Origin: Mesostigma viride
Lineage: Eukaryota > Streptophyta > Mesostigmatophyceae > Mesostigmatales > Mesostigmataceae
NCBI GenBank assembly: GCA_009746045.1
Contig: RPFO01000167.1
Span: forward strand, 1,810,011 to 1,874,010
DNA: 64,000 nt
Direction of reading: 5' to 3'
Positions within the stretch are counted from its first letter, which is position 1. Every line of letters starts with the position of its first letter. The notes under the pieces are model-generated. The model was given only the letters and a program-made list of their open reading frames with translations. It was not told the origin of the DNA and ran no database searches. Positions 13,946 to 25,388 of this stretch are shown in pieces. A program made the position numbers and the translations under genes.

Positions 13946-14135
13946 GTGAAATTAAAATTAAATTGAAACATGACTCCATTGGGAGATCATGAAGCACATA
14001 TTCCATTGCTGGTGGGTGGAGGTGAGCGGAGCCACGAAAAACTAACTAAGCTAACTCGAATCTTAAGGGTTAAAGCTTTACCAATAACAATTGAAACGCA
14101 TCCTTGACGCTAAGTAAACCCCCTAAAACCTGACA
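13946..14135 (-). mobile_element. LINE family B 3'-terminal remnant
   Basis: The reverse complement ends in ...ATGTGCTTCATGATCTCCC AATGGAG... followed by an AATTTAATTTT-type tail, the same 3' end seen at 32765, 43045 and 52680. It contains only untranslated sequence (GCTCCGCTCACCTCCACCCA and the TTAG-rich stretch) and no coding part. Confidence 0.5.
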
Positions 14136-14370
14136 ATCACCGCCCCCAGCGTGCATTCTAATTTATTCCTCTCGACGATAACTTCAGATTGGACCCCCGG
14201 CCGTGGCGATGGTCATCAATAAAATAATCTACACTGCAAAAGGCACGAACTCCGCTAGCTACGAAGTAATATCATAATTAAACTCATCGTCTTAAAGATT
14301 CGCACAGTTTCTCTGCATTCCGTGAGCTATCTTTTTCTACTCTGCCTGAAAGCATGTCGCCATGGCCAGC

Positions 14371-14465
14371 TCCGGTAGGGGTGCGCGCACCGTGCACAAC
14401 TTTTTCACGGTACGGACGGGTACCGCGAATTTTTTCGGCGCCAAAAAATTTGCGCCGGGACCGGT
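14371..14465. repeat. Inverted dispersed repeat with GGGGTGCGCGCACCGTGCAC core, copy 1
   Basis: This matches the reverse complement of 55425-55512: the core, then TTTTTCACGGTACGG, GGTACCGCGAATTTTTT and a GCGC-rich end. GTGCGCGCAC and GGTACC are internal palindromes. Function unknown. The other copy is the host sequence for two retroelement insertions. Confidence 0.6.
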
Positions 14466-14562
14466 CGTCGCCTTAATTAGTCTGGAAAACAGTTCTATTA
14501 ATTAATTAATTAATTAATTAGTCTCGTGCTCCCGTTGGGGAGTCACGGAGCATGAACCCCGA

Positions 14563-15420
14563 TGGATCGATGGATGGATGGATGGATGGATGGATGGATG
14601 GATGGATGGATGGATGGATGGATGGATGGATGGATGGATGGATGGATGGATGGATGGATGGATGGATGGATGGATGGATGGATGGATGGATGGATGGATG
14701 GATGGATGGATGGATGGATGGATGGATGGATGGATGGATGGATGGATGGATGGATGGATGGATGGATGGATGGATGGATGGATGGATGGATGGATGGATG
14801 GATGGATGGATGGATGGATGGATGGATGGATGGATGGATGGATGGATGGATGGATGGATGGATGGATGGATGGATGGATGGATGGATGGATGGATGGATG
14901 GATGGATGGATGGATGGATGGATGGATGGATGGATGGATGGATGGATGGATGGATGGATGGATGGATGGATGGATGGATGGATGGATGGATGGATGGATG
15001 GATGGATGGATGGATGGATGGATGGATGGATGGATGGATGGATGGATGGATGGATGGATGGATGGATGGATGGATGGATGGATGGATGGATGGATGGATG
15101 GATGGATGGATGGATGGATGGATGGATGGATGGATGGATGGATGGATGGATGGATGGATGGATGGATGGATGGATGGATGGATGGATGGATGGATGGATG
15201 GATGGATGGATGGATGGATGGATGGATGGATGGATGGATGGATGGATGGATGGATGGATGGATGGATGGATGGATGGATGGATGGATGGATGGATGGATG
15301 GATGGATGGATGGATGGATGGATGGATGGATGGATGGATGGATGGATGGATGGATGGATGGATGGATGGATGGATGGATGGATGGATGGATGGATGGATG
15401 GATGGATGGATGGATGGATG
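14563..15420. repeat. Expanded (GATG)n / (CATC)n microsatellite, about 214 copies
   Basis: This is an apparently perfect tetranucleotide array of about 858 bp in the LINE 3' UTR. All frames on both strands stay open because the 4-bp unit yields a 12-bp coding period (Met-Asp-Gly-Trp or Ile-His-Pro-Ser). These ~300-residue frames are artefacts. Confidence 0.98.
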
Positions 15421-15524
15421 GGTGCAAACAGTCCTACCGGTCTAAGCTATCTACATCCGCTACCTATGACATCTATCTAACAGCATTCTAACTACAACAT
15501 CTATCTAGACAGCCTCACGCTGCC

Positions 15525-15702
15525 CTAGGGGACCTGTCTGGCGTGCCTCCCACGGGTTTGCACACGCGGGCGCTTCCCCACAGGGGGGGGCTCGTTGTCC
15601 TCTATGACCTGGGCCCACTTGGCCTTGTCCATCATCTTCGTCCAAATCACGGAGAGGCCTAGGCCCCCCATGTCCTCTACTAGCTGTTCTTTGAAGGTGC
15701 AC
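15525..15702 (-). pseudogene. C-terminal fragment of LINE family A ORF2 (reverse transcriptase)
   Basis: The fragment reads FKEQLVEDMGGLGLSVIW..., then WAQVIEDNEPPPVGKRPRVQ. It is nearly identical to the end of the 44213-45262 frame and to fragments at 33180-33370 and 42800-42933. It contains only the region after the RT thumb; no catalytic motif remains. It is cut at 15702 by the 5' truncation typical of LINE insertion. Confidence 0.8.
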
Positions 15703-15973
15703 GTTCTATTACATGCAATGGCAAAACCACTACCAATTGATAGTCGATCACTTACAGCCACTACCGCCATTACTGAGTCACTTATGTACAGCTAGCTGGC
15801 ACCATGCCACGGAGCTGGACGAGCCACGATCGAGCCACGAGGTAGCCATGGCTGACGGCCGTGCTCATAACTTTCCCGTTTGGGCACCAAATTAATTCGG
15901 CTTTGAATATCACAATCGCTTCGTCTTTCTAAGCACACGCTGATATAATTTTCCGAAGCTATTACGCAATATA

Positions 15974-17364
15974 TGACGAGCAAACACTCCTCTACGCAAC
16001 GCAGCCTGGCGGCTGCGCTAAGCCCTGAAAATACGTCTGCAGCCCCGGCTGCAGCTTCGCCCTCAGGTCCAGCAGGCAGCGGTGACACGAGTCGCGCACT
16101 GGTGGTCGCCCAGATCCCTCTCGCCCTCTGCATCGCCTGAGCCCAAGCGCAGCCGCCCAGCCTAACCTAGCTGACCAGTCTGAGCGCGACTTTGACGTCG
16201 ACAGGTTATTTTCCACCTAAGTTGATGTCGACATGCAGACCCGGCTTTTTCGACATGCCACCCATCAAGATACTGGAGCTCGTGTTTAATGGGTCACACG
16301 CCTCGCTGCTGGCCCTGTGCCAGCGCCTCCACGACCATTATCGCCTCCGCAATGGAGTTGACGGCCGGTTTTCCCACCGCGGACCTGACCACCTGCCCGG
16401 CTGGTCTCGCCCTCGCCTTCAGCTCGCCGCTCTGCCGATGACCTCTGGGTCCCCCTAGGCCCTAGCTCCCCCTTGACCGAATCCACCTTCCTCCTCCACC
16501 TTCAAGAAGCCATGTCACAGCACGTGACGCCACTAGCTGCAGATGTGGCAGCTGTGGGCCGCACGCTGGCTGCTGAGCTCCCCGCCATCCCCACCGCCAC
16601 CGCCACCCTCCTCGCCTCCACCCCCCCCATACACACACCCTCCACCGACTCCATCACCGCCCAGCTCCGCGACATCGACCAGCGCCGGCCGGCCTCCAGG
16701 ACAACGCCATCACCATCGGATGCCTGCAAAACACTGACCACAGGCATCACCGCCTGGAGGCGGTGAAGGACATTGCCACCAAGCCAGCTGGCCTGGCTGG
16801 TGATGCTCCTCCCATCCCGACCTGGGCGGACATCACACCACCTCCACCACCTCCGCCGTCGCAGCACAGCTACAGCGGCAGACGCTTGACCTCCGCGAGC
16901 TCGCCAAGCGCAGCCTTAACCTCATGAATGCATCGTCAAGAACTTCGACATGGCTGAAGGTGCGAATTCCGAGAACGGCTTGATGTGCGTTTGAGAGAGA
17001 AATCCTTGGTCGCATGGGCCTTCTTGGTGATATCAAGCTGGTCGCCCACCGCCTTCCCCGCGCGCGGGGTAAGGCAGCCCGGGCGCCCCCGCTTCTTCTC
17101 ATCTTTAAGAGCCCATCGGACAAGCTTTCGTCAGACGCCGCAAGCGGCTCGAGAAGACTCCCTTCACCTTGCATGGACGACGACTTGACCCTGGCCCAGC
17201 AACAACGGCGACGGGAGCTATGGCTGACCTACCTCCAGCTCCGGCAGACCGCGGCGGGGAAGCCGGTGTACTGGAAGGGGGCGACCATCTACGTCCGCCA
17301 CGTACCAGCCCTGGCAAGCGACCCCCGCGACGGCCCCCGCGACTCCAGACGCCCCAGCTTAGGG
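15974..17364 (+). pseudogene. Degenerate L1-ORF1-like RNA-binding protein
   Basis: The N-terminus at 15974 (MTSKHSSTQRSLAAALSPEN) aligns with the starts of copies 2 and 3. Homology continues in changing frames: SQHVTPLAADVAAVGRTLAA near 16515, the AVKDIATKPA region near 16765, AHRLPRARGKAA near 17045, and DDDLTLAQQQRRRELWLTYL near 17172, the last being the basic C-terminal signature of ORF1-type RRM proteins. Stops and several frameshifts break it. It is therefore a non-functional copy of the protein described at 55967-57345. Confidence 0.7.
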
Positions 17365-17623
17365 GAATACAGCAGTATAGTAGAGTAGAATAGCCAGGCC
17401 TAGCAGTGGCCTTCTACATGTACGCCTACTACAGGCACTATACCAGCTGATGCCTTAGCATTTTTTAGTCATGTACATGTGTGCCTATGATGTGCCGGAC
17501 ACTCCAGATGATGTCTCGCTTTAGTTAATTATGTTGTGCCCGTGCAGGGTCGAGTTACTCTCTGCTGAGAAGCCATGCCCTATAGCTAGCCTTTTGCATA
17601 GCCATGCTGATCTTCCCCCCTAT

Positions 17624-18207
17624 CAAGGAGACAACCAGCGCAGGCCAGAAATCGGGAGAATCCGGACCATGTAGCTCGAGCCTGCCGTTATCTTGTCGAC
17701 GCGTGTTCGAGTCGTTCAGGATGATGAAGATGAATGGTGATGGAAATGTGTATCCTTGTGCATTGAAATTATGGCTGGCTTACGTGTAGAGCGACTAGAT
17801 GACCTAGACGGTGGGGCCGGAAACAGCATGCTTGATCAGGGCGTGTGTTTCGAGCCTAACTGGCCGGGAGTGTCTAGTGGTGAGCACCATTGCTGCGATC
17901 GCTCTCTCACCATTTACGAGGAAATACCCGCAAATGGAAAACCACTGAAAAGGTCTAGCTAGTCAGTCATCACGTTAGCCATGCCATGATTCCAAATGTC
18001 CAAGAACTGCACACGGTGCAAAGGCAAAAAGCCGGAGGACAGCACTTTCAAATGTGCGGCGGGAACCAAAAGCCCGCATATGCCAGAAAACATCGTGTTG
18101 CTGCAGCGACGCGACGATGTGGACAACAAATCCGGCAGTGCCAAGCTCGGAACGGCCGCAAAGGAGATCTGGCATCACAGGGTGAACTCAGATGTGCGGA
18201 GATACTA
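17624..18207 (+). mobile_element. 584-bp non-coding insertion with 16-bp target-site duplication
   Basis: TGATCTTCCCCCCTAT occurs at 17608-17623 and 18208-18223 and flanks the insert exactly. The duplicated sequence also occurs once in related 3' UTRs (near 62003). The insert contains block X (17624-17700, CAAGGAGACAACCAGCGCAG...) and block Y (17795-18180). Both blocks recur at 34672-35212, but there X is inverted and lies on the other side of Y. Short ORFs inside do not persist between copies. The long duplication points to retroposition, but no obvious A-rich tail is seen. Confidence 0.75.
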
Positions 18208-18598
18208 TGATCTTCCCCCCTATGCCAGCACCTTTCGTTAGGTGCGAGGATAGCCATAGTGGTGTGCAGGTGCCCTTTGTGCACCCAGAGCAGACCTGTG
18301 TAGTTTACACCCTACTCTTGCAGGAAGTAGCCCAGAATGTATTAAAGGCCATATACCCCTTCTCAGGAATATGTGCTACATATACTCCCAACGGAGTTAT
18401 GTTACAATTCAATTCAATTCAATGCATGCATGTACGCCCTTCTTCAAAGGCCACAGTTAGTCCATGCCAACAGCTACCATACCAGGGACAAGAAACGAAC
18501 GAGCTTAACCCTGTTGGCTAAGATCTGTATGGACCCGATATTGATCAAAACAATTCTATGGGCACCTTTTATAGTGTGACTCATCAGTCATCAGTGCA

Positions 18599-21500
18599 TC
18601 AGCGGATCTGCCGAGAGAACACAAAGCTCTTGGTCAGCTCCCCCTCTGCGATACAATGCTTTCCCTGCACTGCGACTTCAAAGGTGGTCCTTCCAAAAAA
18701 GAAGGACACACAAAGCTCTCTCTTTATACCAAGCGACGTGTCAGGTATCTTAACTTCCAGGTCTCCCTCATGTTGCATGCCCGGATCTGTCACAAACATG
18801 GGGGGAGGCCCGGCAGTGCTCCAGACTCGAAACGAAATGCTAGTCTGGGTACCATACACTGGCATATGTGTTTTCTTAACAGCCTCGCCGACACGGACAT
18901 GCTCACCTGCTTGTACAAAGCAGTCAAAAATGTCGTCACAATTGGCCACACCGTCATGGATTTTTTTCTTGTCAGCAGGATGCTCGCTGTCATCGAAATC
19001 TGTGCAACATTCCACCCCGTATGACCTGCGTGACACGCGGCTGACGAGCACCTCGGGGTTGACCCCATACATCACCGCGCCCCGCACCACCGCGCTGCCA
19101 GGGTCTGGGGGCCGCACGATTCGCTGCACACGGTGCCCGAACTTGTCCTTGATGCGGGCGAACAGGTAGGGCGATCCAGAAAGACCACCCGCCAGGATGA
19201 TGGTGTCGCAGAATCCCCGTGCCTCCTTCAGCATCTTCTCAATCAGGTTGAGCGTGGCGTTGACGACAGGAGCAAACACCTCCTTCATGTCGTCGCAGGA
19301 AATCTCCAGCGCGTCACACTCTGAATGCAACAGGATCGAGTGTTTCCAATTAAGTTCACATGACATAGCACATGATGTGGTGCTCATGGCATGTCATGTC
19401 CTGTGATCGATCACGCTCATGTAAATCACATTCCCTGCTGCAGTTCATGCCATTCATAAAAGAAAATTTTCGAACCCCAAGGGCTCACAGGCTATGCCAC
19501 GGTTTAGACAAACGCCATGGCTTAGCAGATACAAGATGCATGAATGAAAAAAAGGCAGCAAATGCAACTTAGACTGGCAGGTGCATGCATTATTTGAGAA
19601 TGCAATATAATGTAAAAAGCAGGGCAATCAACGGAGCAAGACAGACAGACGCCATCAGTATACAAAATGATACTATTATAAAAACAAAGCATGCATCAGA
19701 TATAGCTCGTCCACTTTACCATAAGCTGCAATGTCAACCAGGCCAGCTGTACGATTCATTTCTCAGAAGTTTGCAGCACATGCAACCTTTCCTTGGAAGC
19801 AGGGTGTGGGTAAAAAATATAACTCGCCAGTCGCAGGTTTGCTGCTGGTCAGCCTGGCCGCCACCAGCCAGACCTTGGCACACATGAAATCAAAAGCAAG
19901 CGGTGACCAGAACAAATCCTAAATCAAACAACGCGACAACCAGCGCAGGACCAAAACTACAAGAACCGGATCCATGGGAATGGCTCAGCACATCTGGTAG
20001 CCCGGCCCCCGGTACCGACTTGTCTTCTGCGATGGAGATGACGTGAGGACAGATATATACGGTTTGCAATATGTTAACAGTTACAGCTGGATGGAAGGAT
20101 AACATTCTGATCCAGACCTAGATGGCGACACCTAGAACTAGGTGCATGTAGCCGGTGCGTTTGTTTCCCGTGACAAGAGCTTTTGCTTTGCAATCACAGT
20201 TCGCTGCAAATATTGGGATCGCTCTCTCCACCTTTTCCACACAGATCCACCCTTGACCGAATATAGCCCTCAACGGGCCGTGTGACAATCCTGAAAGAAA
20301 CTGTTTGACCTGAGAAATCAAGGCACATTGCCGTTCTGTAGATGGTAGCTAGATAAACAGATAACTTAACTGCACTGCATCATGCATGCCATCATTCCTA
20401 GCACCAGCTAGAGATTTGGGTGAGCACTTAAGGGATTGGCGATAGCAATAGTAACTTATGGGATTGGCGATAGCAATAGTAACGGGCAGATAATCGCGAG
20501 AGCAAAAGAAAATCAAAGGTTGTCAGCAAATTGCAAACAACAACAAATGTTTTTCTACTGGGTGCAGAATGAGTATGCCTTGAGGATCAAGCCCTAAATC
20601 ATGCTGGCAGATAGTGCTGGCAGATGAGCATCACACCCTTCGCCCTCGCTCCCGTGCTCCGATGCGGTTTCCTACCTTCCTCCTCCTCGCTGTCTGCCCC
20701 CTGCTCCTGTGCCCACATGCGTGATAGACTGCCCGGCAGCTCGAGTATCCACTCATCCGTCTCCTCGCCTGCGAAAGTCCGCTTGTTCCGCTCGAATTCG
20801 ACCAGCAGCTTGGCCGCCTGGTGGCCACGTGGCATTTCATACATTCAAGTGTAACGGGGGCAACAAGCTGGTGCACCCGTCACATGGAGCGCAAAGCTTC
20901 CTTCAAAGCGCACTAGCCTTACATCTTTTATACCTTGATATGCCACACACCTTGGAAGCAGAAAGAGCATGTAAATGGTGTTCATGCATGTGCAGTCGTG
21001 TACATGGAAGGCCCGAAGCAACAAACTACGCATGCTTAACCTTACACTAAACCTTCTAAAGCCGCACATACTGCGTCAATGTGGCCCTGCAATTGAAAAA
21101 TGTGTGCAGGTCCTTGCACAAAAGAGTCCTATTCTTAAAGGAGGGTTCTGTAGAAGTCCACAGGGATTAAAAGCACTTCGGTGCTCCGTGACTCCCCAAC
21201 GGGAGCACGAGTTTAATTTAATTAATAAGTCCACGCACCTCCCGCGGGTATCGCCGCTGGAACTCAGGGTAGCACGGCACTGTCCTTGCCAGGAACTCCT
21301 CAAACGCCTTATCCACGAAAATGCCACCGCATAGGTCGCCCGATCCGCGGCACACCTCGCGCATCTGGGGGTCGCCTGACGCTGTCTCCAGCTCATGCAC
21401 CACCACATCCACCGTGCCCCCCCCCGCATCAACCACCATGGCCACACGAGCATCCTCCAGGTCGCCATTGCGCAGCATCTTGAAGGCGTAGATGGAGGCT

Positions 21501-22808
21501 GCCTCTGGTTCGAGGATGAGGAGGGGGGCATGTTTGCTGCCCGGCCCGGCCGTGCTCATCTTGACCATCCCGGCCCTGGCGGCGGCGCGGATCATGGCGG
21601 CCTTGGCAGCTTCGTCCCAGATGGCCTGCCAGGTGGCATTGCGCGGCAGAAGCGTAGGTGAATGGCGTCTTTTCAATGCACGGGAGCATGCAGCCGCAAA
21701 GCCTTCTACGTTCAATGGTAAGAGAACTGGTACACGGATGCACATTTATGAGCAAACACAGGTAAGCAACCAGCAAGTGCAGTGGTCTTTGCAAACTTTG
21801 CGGACCTTAGTTAAACCAGCAATACAGCTGACAGTTGGCTTCAAAAGGGATCGTAGGAGTCTGGGCAGTCTCTCAGTTATACCCCTCCCTCTTTGTCACA
21901 GATTATTAACTGTACAGGAGGCGGGGGAATTGGGGCGGAGATGGGGGGAAGGGCAGGACAGGAGGAGAATGGAAGCAATTAAGGGACAACTGGACAAGCC
22001 GTCCACTCAGCCCAGTATACACCGGGTGGTGATTATTCCTGCCAGGGTGTAAACAGAAGCAACGAATAAAAGTATGGAATAGGCATGCCGAGACATGCCA
22101 CAACCAAGCTACATTCGATGAACTTGCCACGCGCAGGGGCATAACAATGCAGGGCATACCTATGGCCACGCAACGTGGCTGCGTTACCATATCTCAATCC
22201 CCCTCAAAGGCACAATCAGGCGCAGGGACGCTGTGGGATGAGGGGTCTGCCCTCTGCCATGTACAACATACCGGCACGGTCAGGCACCATTGTATGTCGT
22301 CATCTTTGATCTGGTGACCGAACTTGGAGCGAATTTCCGTCATCGCGAGGCCGGACAACTCGCGCAGGTAATCGGCCACGCAATCCTCCGCGGATTTCCC
22401 AGCCGGTAGGCGCACCGCCCAGTCCAAGCCAGCGGCCGTCACCGATGTCCCGTCGTCGGGAATCGAGAGAGCATGCAAGGACATTGCGGCCTTTTGGGCG
22501 TCATCTGCTAAAAGCAGCTTGAAGCGAGTGATAAGGTTGGGGCGCTCGGGCCGTTTCCAGTCCTCCAAGTGCTTTCGCACAGCAGTCCAGCCCCATGCTG
22601 GGGTCGCAGAGCAGGCCCCAGTGCCCTTAGGGTAATAGAGGGCCGTCTTAGTCTTGCAGTAGGTAGAAGCGCAGAACTTAACTTGGTTCTCCCATTCATG
22701 TTGGACAAATATCTCGGCAGGATTATCCCGCCTGCAGTAAGCAAACCCAGAAAAAGTTGACCCGAAATCGCATGCCACCACAAAACGGGATGAATTGGTT
22801 GTACTCAT
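18599..22808 (-). CDS. HSPA12-like Hsp70-family ATPase, four exons
   Basis: Exons on the minus strand: 22808-22272, 21625-21239, 20817-20676, 19320-18599. Each junction has GT-AG ends (GTATGT, GTGCGT, GTAGGA donors) and the phases (0, 0, 1) fit, giving 595 residues; HSPA12A/B of animals are about 675-690. Phosphate-1 loop VVACDFGSTFSGFAYC is at residues 10-25, EPEAASIY and phosphate-2 MVVDAGGGTVDVVVHEL are in exon 2 (about 218-258), and the adenosine loop ILAGGLSGSPYLF is in exon 4. Family knowledge: HSPA12 proteins keep the actin-like ATPase fold but lack the canonical Hsp70 substrate domain, and their roles are poorly defined. Likely cytosolic, with no signal peptide. The start at 22806-22808 is preferred over an in-frame upstream ATG because homology begins at RFVVACDFG. 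Intron 2 contains a LINE tail just after the donor. Confidence 0.9.
20432..20484. repeat. Short tandem duplication in HSPA12-like intron 3
   Basis: There are two near-perfect copies of a 28-bp unit beginning GGGATTGGCGATAGCAATAG. It lies within an intron and is probably neutral. Confidence 0.8.
21179..21232 (+). mobile_element. LINE family A 3'-end remnant in intron 2
   Basis: GTGCTCCGTGACTCCCCAAC GGGAGCACGAGT is followed by TTTAATTTAATTAAT, the standard family A terminal hairpin and tail. It ends only a few bases from the splice donor of HSPA12-like exon 2 (21238), close to the limit tolerated by the splice site. Confidence 0.65.
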
Positions 22809-23400
22809 GATGGGAAGGACACAACGTTCAAAACAGAAGCTGTTACCCCCCGAGCCGACGGTACACCATTCCCGCCCGCGCTTCTTTGTGGCCTTCGACG
22901 ATCGATCCACATTGTTTCCAAGTCTCTTCAAGTACTTGCTGCCGGAGCTGATGAGGTTCTCGCAAAACCTTGTCCTGTGGAGTTTCGCCCTGTCCGCGGA
23001 GGCCAGAGGCCTGTAAGAGAGGAGCCTCGTTTAAGCCACACCTCGTTTAAGCCACACCCGAGCGCCCCCCCCCCCCCCCCCCCCCCCCAGGCGCACTTGG
23101 CATCGCGCTGTCTTGCGCAGACAGGCAGACCAACGGCACGCCGCGTCGAATTGGCTTCGGGCACCCGCGCCTGCCAGTTATGTAAGAGCTGATATTTTAG
23201 TGCCCGCAGCCACCAGCCGCCAGGGGTAAAGTGGTGCGCACTCAGTGATTTCGAGTGACGTTGATTAACTGAAAACGGCCATGGCGGAACGCTCGCCACG
23301 TTCTGCATTGTCACCCAGTGCGAAACGTGTTAAGCACGACATTTTTGATTTTGTCCATTACGCTTAAATGCGTTCATTGGGCTAAAATTCAACGATTGCA

Positions 23401-23711
23401 TGAAGGTAGACACAGACAAGGTGTGTACTTGGGAGTTCACACCTCTAGCCGGATACCCCACATGCTTCTCGATTTTTGATGATAAGAAGAAAGTCGGGAC
23501 GATTTCGCAGGCCCATGCGAACGTCCTGAAGTCACTCCAGGATGTTAAGGGGTTGACAGTGCTGCCTGCAGCAAGGGCTTCCAAAATAAAAAAATATTAT
23601 TCATTTCAGGAATTCTTTTCCAGCCTCGAATGCGAGGACATCGAGCCGGAGGTGCGCAATGCTGTTGTCAGCTTACTTTCACGCCATGACCTCAAGTACG
23701 AAAACGTTTAA
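23401..23711 (+). CDS. Hypothetical 103-residue protein
   Basis: This frame has host-like composition with no low complexity: MKVDTDKVCTWEFTPLAGYP at the start and a C-terminus rich in charged helices (FFSSLECEDIEPEVRNAVVS). No family recognised. A short upstream frame at 23281-23367 (MAERSPRSALSPSAKRVKHD...) has a nuclear-localisation look and could be a first exon, but I cannot place a convincing intron. TGTAATAAA at 23752-23760 is a plausible polyadenylation signal 40 bp past the stop. It sits inside the inverted-repeat element, so it may be a transposon gene. Confidence 0.4.
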
Positions 23712-24685
23712 AGCCTGCGTGCTTAGGCGACGAGACCTGCCAGGTAATCCATTGTAATAAACGTGGTTATTTCAATAGACATGGCCGGTTCTTTGATCAT
23801 GTGCGTGCAACGTTAACGTTATGCTTTGATAAATGACAACATACAACATGCCCAAACATTGCATCTTGACATTCGGCCTTTATAATGCTTGACAAGGCAT
23901 AATGCTTGACAAGGCATGCCTTTAGAACTGGACCTTGTTATAATGCCGTCCTAGACGTGTGACGGAGACGGAAGGTAGCCGAGTATCATGTCGCTAGTAA
24001 CTAGGATACATTTGGACAAATGGCTTTTGATCATATGGTGCCATGCTTCCACGTTCGTTGTCTCTTTTCATATGGTGTGCACCATTATGTTTAGTGAGAT
24101 GCGCCATTATGTGCATGGATATATTCTGATTTGGCACGACGCAAAGGTGAAGATGGATATATCATCAATGTAAGGGTTACGTAATTAATTAATCCAAGGG
24201 TCATGCTCCTTGGCTCCCCAACGGGACCACATCTAACCCACTAAGTTATCCTAGTATATTACGTGCATTGATATTAAATGAGACAACACCACACTCTTGG
24301 ACGCATAATCATTAAGTAGTCTAATGATTGTATGTGACAACATACTATTGTGAGCATCAATGGGCGTGCCATGCTTCCATGTTCGTAGTCTCTTTTCATC
24401 AATGGGACCATGAGTTTAATTATTATGAGCCGGGATGGATGACACCTACTTACATATAATTTGCACCCATAAGGTACAAAGGCAGGTGCCCGCCTCCCAA
24501 ATGCCGGGGCACGTGAAAGAAATACGTGAAATAAGCTTTTACACTAGTTAATTAATAGACTAGTTTCCCGTGGGGGAAAGCACAAGCATTTTAATTAGCA
24601 CTAACCAATTCATTAATTGATGTCCCAACGGAGTCATGTTTTACTTTAATTTGATTAATTAATTAGTTCATTTTAATTAGCACTA
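23712..24685. other. AT-rich non-coding part of the inverted-repeat element
   Basis: No coding region is supported. Visible features are a tandem pair of ATAATGCTTGACAAGGC (about 23882-23915), a decayed LINE-A-like hairpin (CTCCTTGGCTCCCCAACGGG, 24208-24227) after an AATTAATTAA tract, and a second hairpin fragment near 24620-24640. Confidence 0.5.
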
Positions 24686-25388
24686 ACCATGCCATGCCAT
24701 GCCATGCCATGCCATGCCATGCCACGCGCGGCGTGGCGTGGCGTGGCCGCGTGGCAACGCGTGGCAAGGCGTGGCAAGGCGTGGCAAGGCGAGGCAAGGC
24801 GAGGCGAGGCGAGGCGAGGCGAGGCGAGGCGAGGCGAGACGAGGCGAGACGAGACGAGGCGAGGCGAGGCGAGACGAGGCGAGACGAGACGAGGCGAGGC
24901 GAGGCGAGGCGAGGCGAGGCGAGGCGAGGCGAGGCGAGGCGAGGCGAGGCGAGGCGAGGCGAGGCGAGGCGAGGCGAGGCGAGGCGAGGCGAGGCGAGGC
25001 GAGGCGAGGCGAGGCGAGGCGAGGCGAGGCGAGGCGAGGCGAGGCGAGGCGAGGCGAGGCGAGGCGAGGCGAGGCGAGGCGAGGCGAGGCGAGGCGAGGC
25101 GAGGCGAGGCGAGGCGAGGCGAGGCGAGGCGAGGCGAGGCGAGGCGAGGCGAGGCGAGGCGAGGCGAGGCGAGGCGAGGCGAGGCGAGGCGAGGCGAGGC
25201 GAGGCGAGGCGAGGCGAGGCGAGCGAGGCGAGGCGAGGCGAGGCGAGGCGAGGCGAGGCGAGGCGAGGCGAGGCGAGGCGAGGCGAGGCGAGGCGAGGCG
25301 AGGCGAGGCGAGGCGAGGCGAGGCGAGGCGAGGCGAGGCGAGGCGAGGCGAGGCGAGGCAAGGCGAGGCAAGGCAAGGCAAGGCAAGG
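24686..25388. repeat. Pentanucleotide array: (CCATG)n, (GTGGC)n, then (GAGGC)n
   Basis: About 7 CCATG units (24686-24722) pass into GTGGC/GTGGCAAGGC units and then about 115 GAGGC units with a few GAGAC and one 4-bp unit (GAGC near 25222). Single-base steps convert one unit into the next, suggesting stepwise conversion of one array. The long frames in all registers (Arg-Gly-Glu-Ala or Ala-Ser-Pro-Arg-Leu repeats) are artefacts, except that one minus frame is continuous with a real-looking protein to the right. Confidence 0.97.

Larger units (their letters stand above)
14501..15702 (-). mobile_element. 5'-truncated LINE family A copy with target-site duplication
   Basis: The reverse complement carries the last ~58 codons of the family A reverse-transcriptase ORF, then the family 3' UTR, an enormous CATC array, the 3' hairpin (CTCCGTGACTCCCCAACGGG) and a TTAA-repeat tail. 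GTTCTATTA flanks it on both sides (14492-14500 and 15703-15711), a 9-bp target-site duplication that defines the insertion. The related copy at 44086-45495 has only about five CATC units at the same place, so the array grew after or during insertion. Confidence 0.85.
15826..18410 (+). mobile_element. ORF1-only retroposon (HAL1-like), copy 1, interrupted
   Basis: The 5' end has GAGCCACGAGGTAGCCATGG, identical to the 5' ends of copies 2 (57485, minus) and 3 (57844, plus). It then carries a damaged ORF1 (15974-17364), a 3' UTR homologous to 61805-62238, and the terminal hairpin (ACTCCCAACGGAGT) with an AATTC-repeat tail at about 18385-18410. A 584-bp element (17624-18207, plus a 16-bp duplication) sits in the 3' UTR. 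Without it the copy is about 1.98 kb, matching the other two copies. No reverse-transcriptase sequence is present between ORF1 and the tail. Confidence 0.75.

Noticed and set aside
14543-15491. Four ~300-residue ORFs on both strands (Met-Asp-Gly-Trp and Ile-His-Pro-Ser repeats)
   Set aside because: They exist only because a 4-bp repeat lacks stops in every frame; the array is in a LINE 3' UTR.
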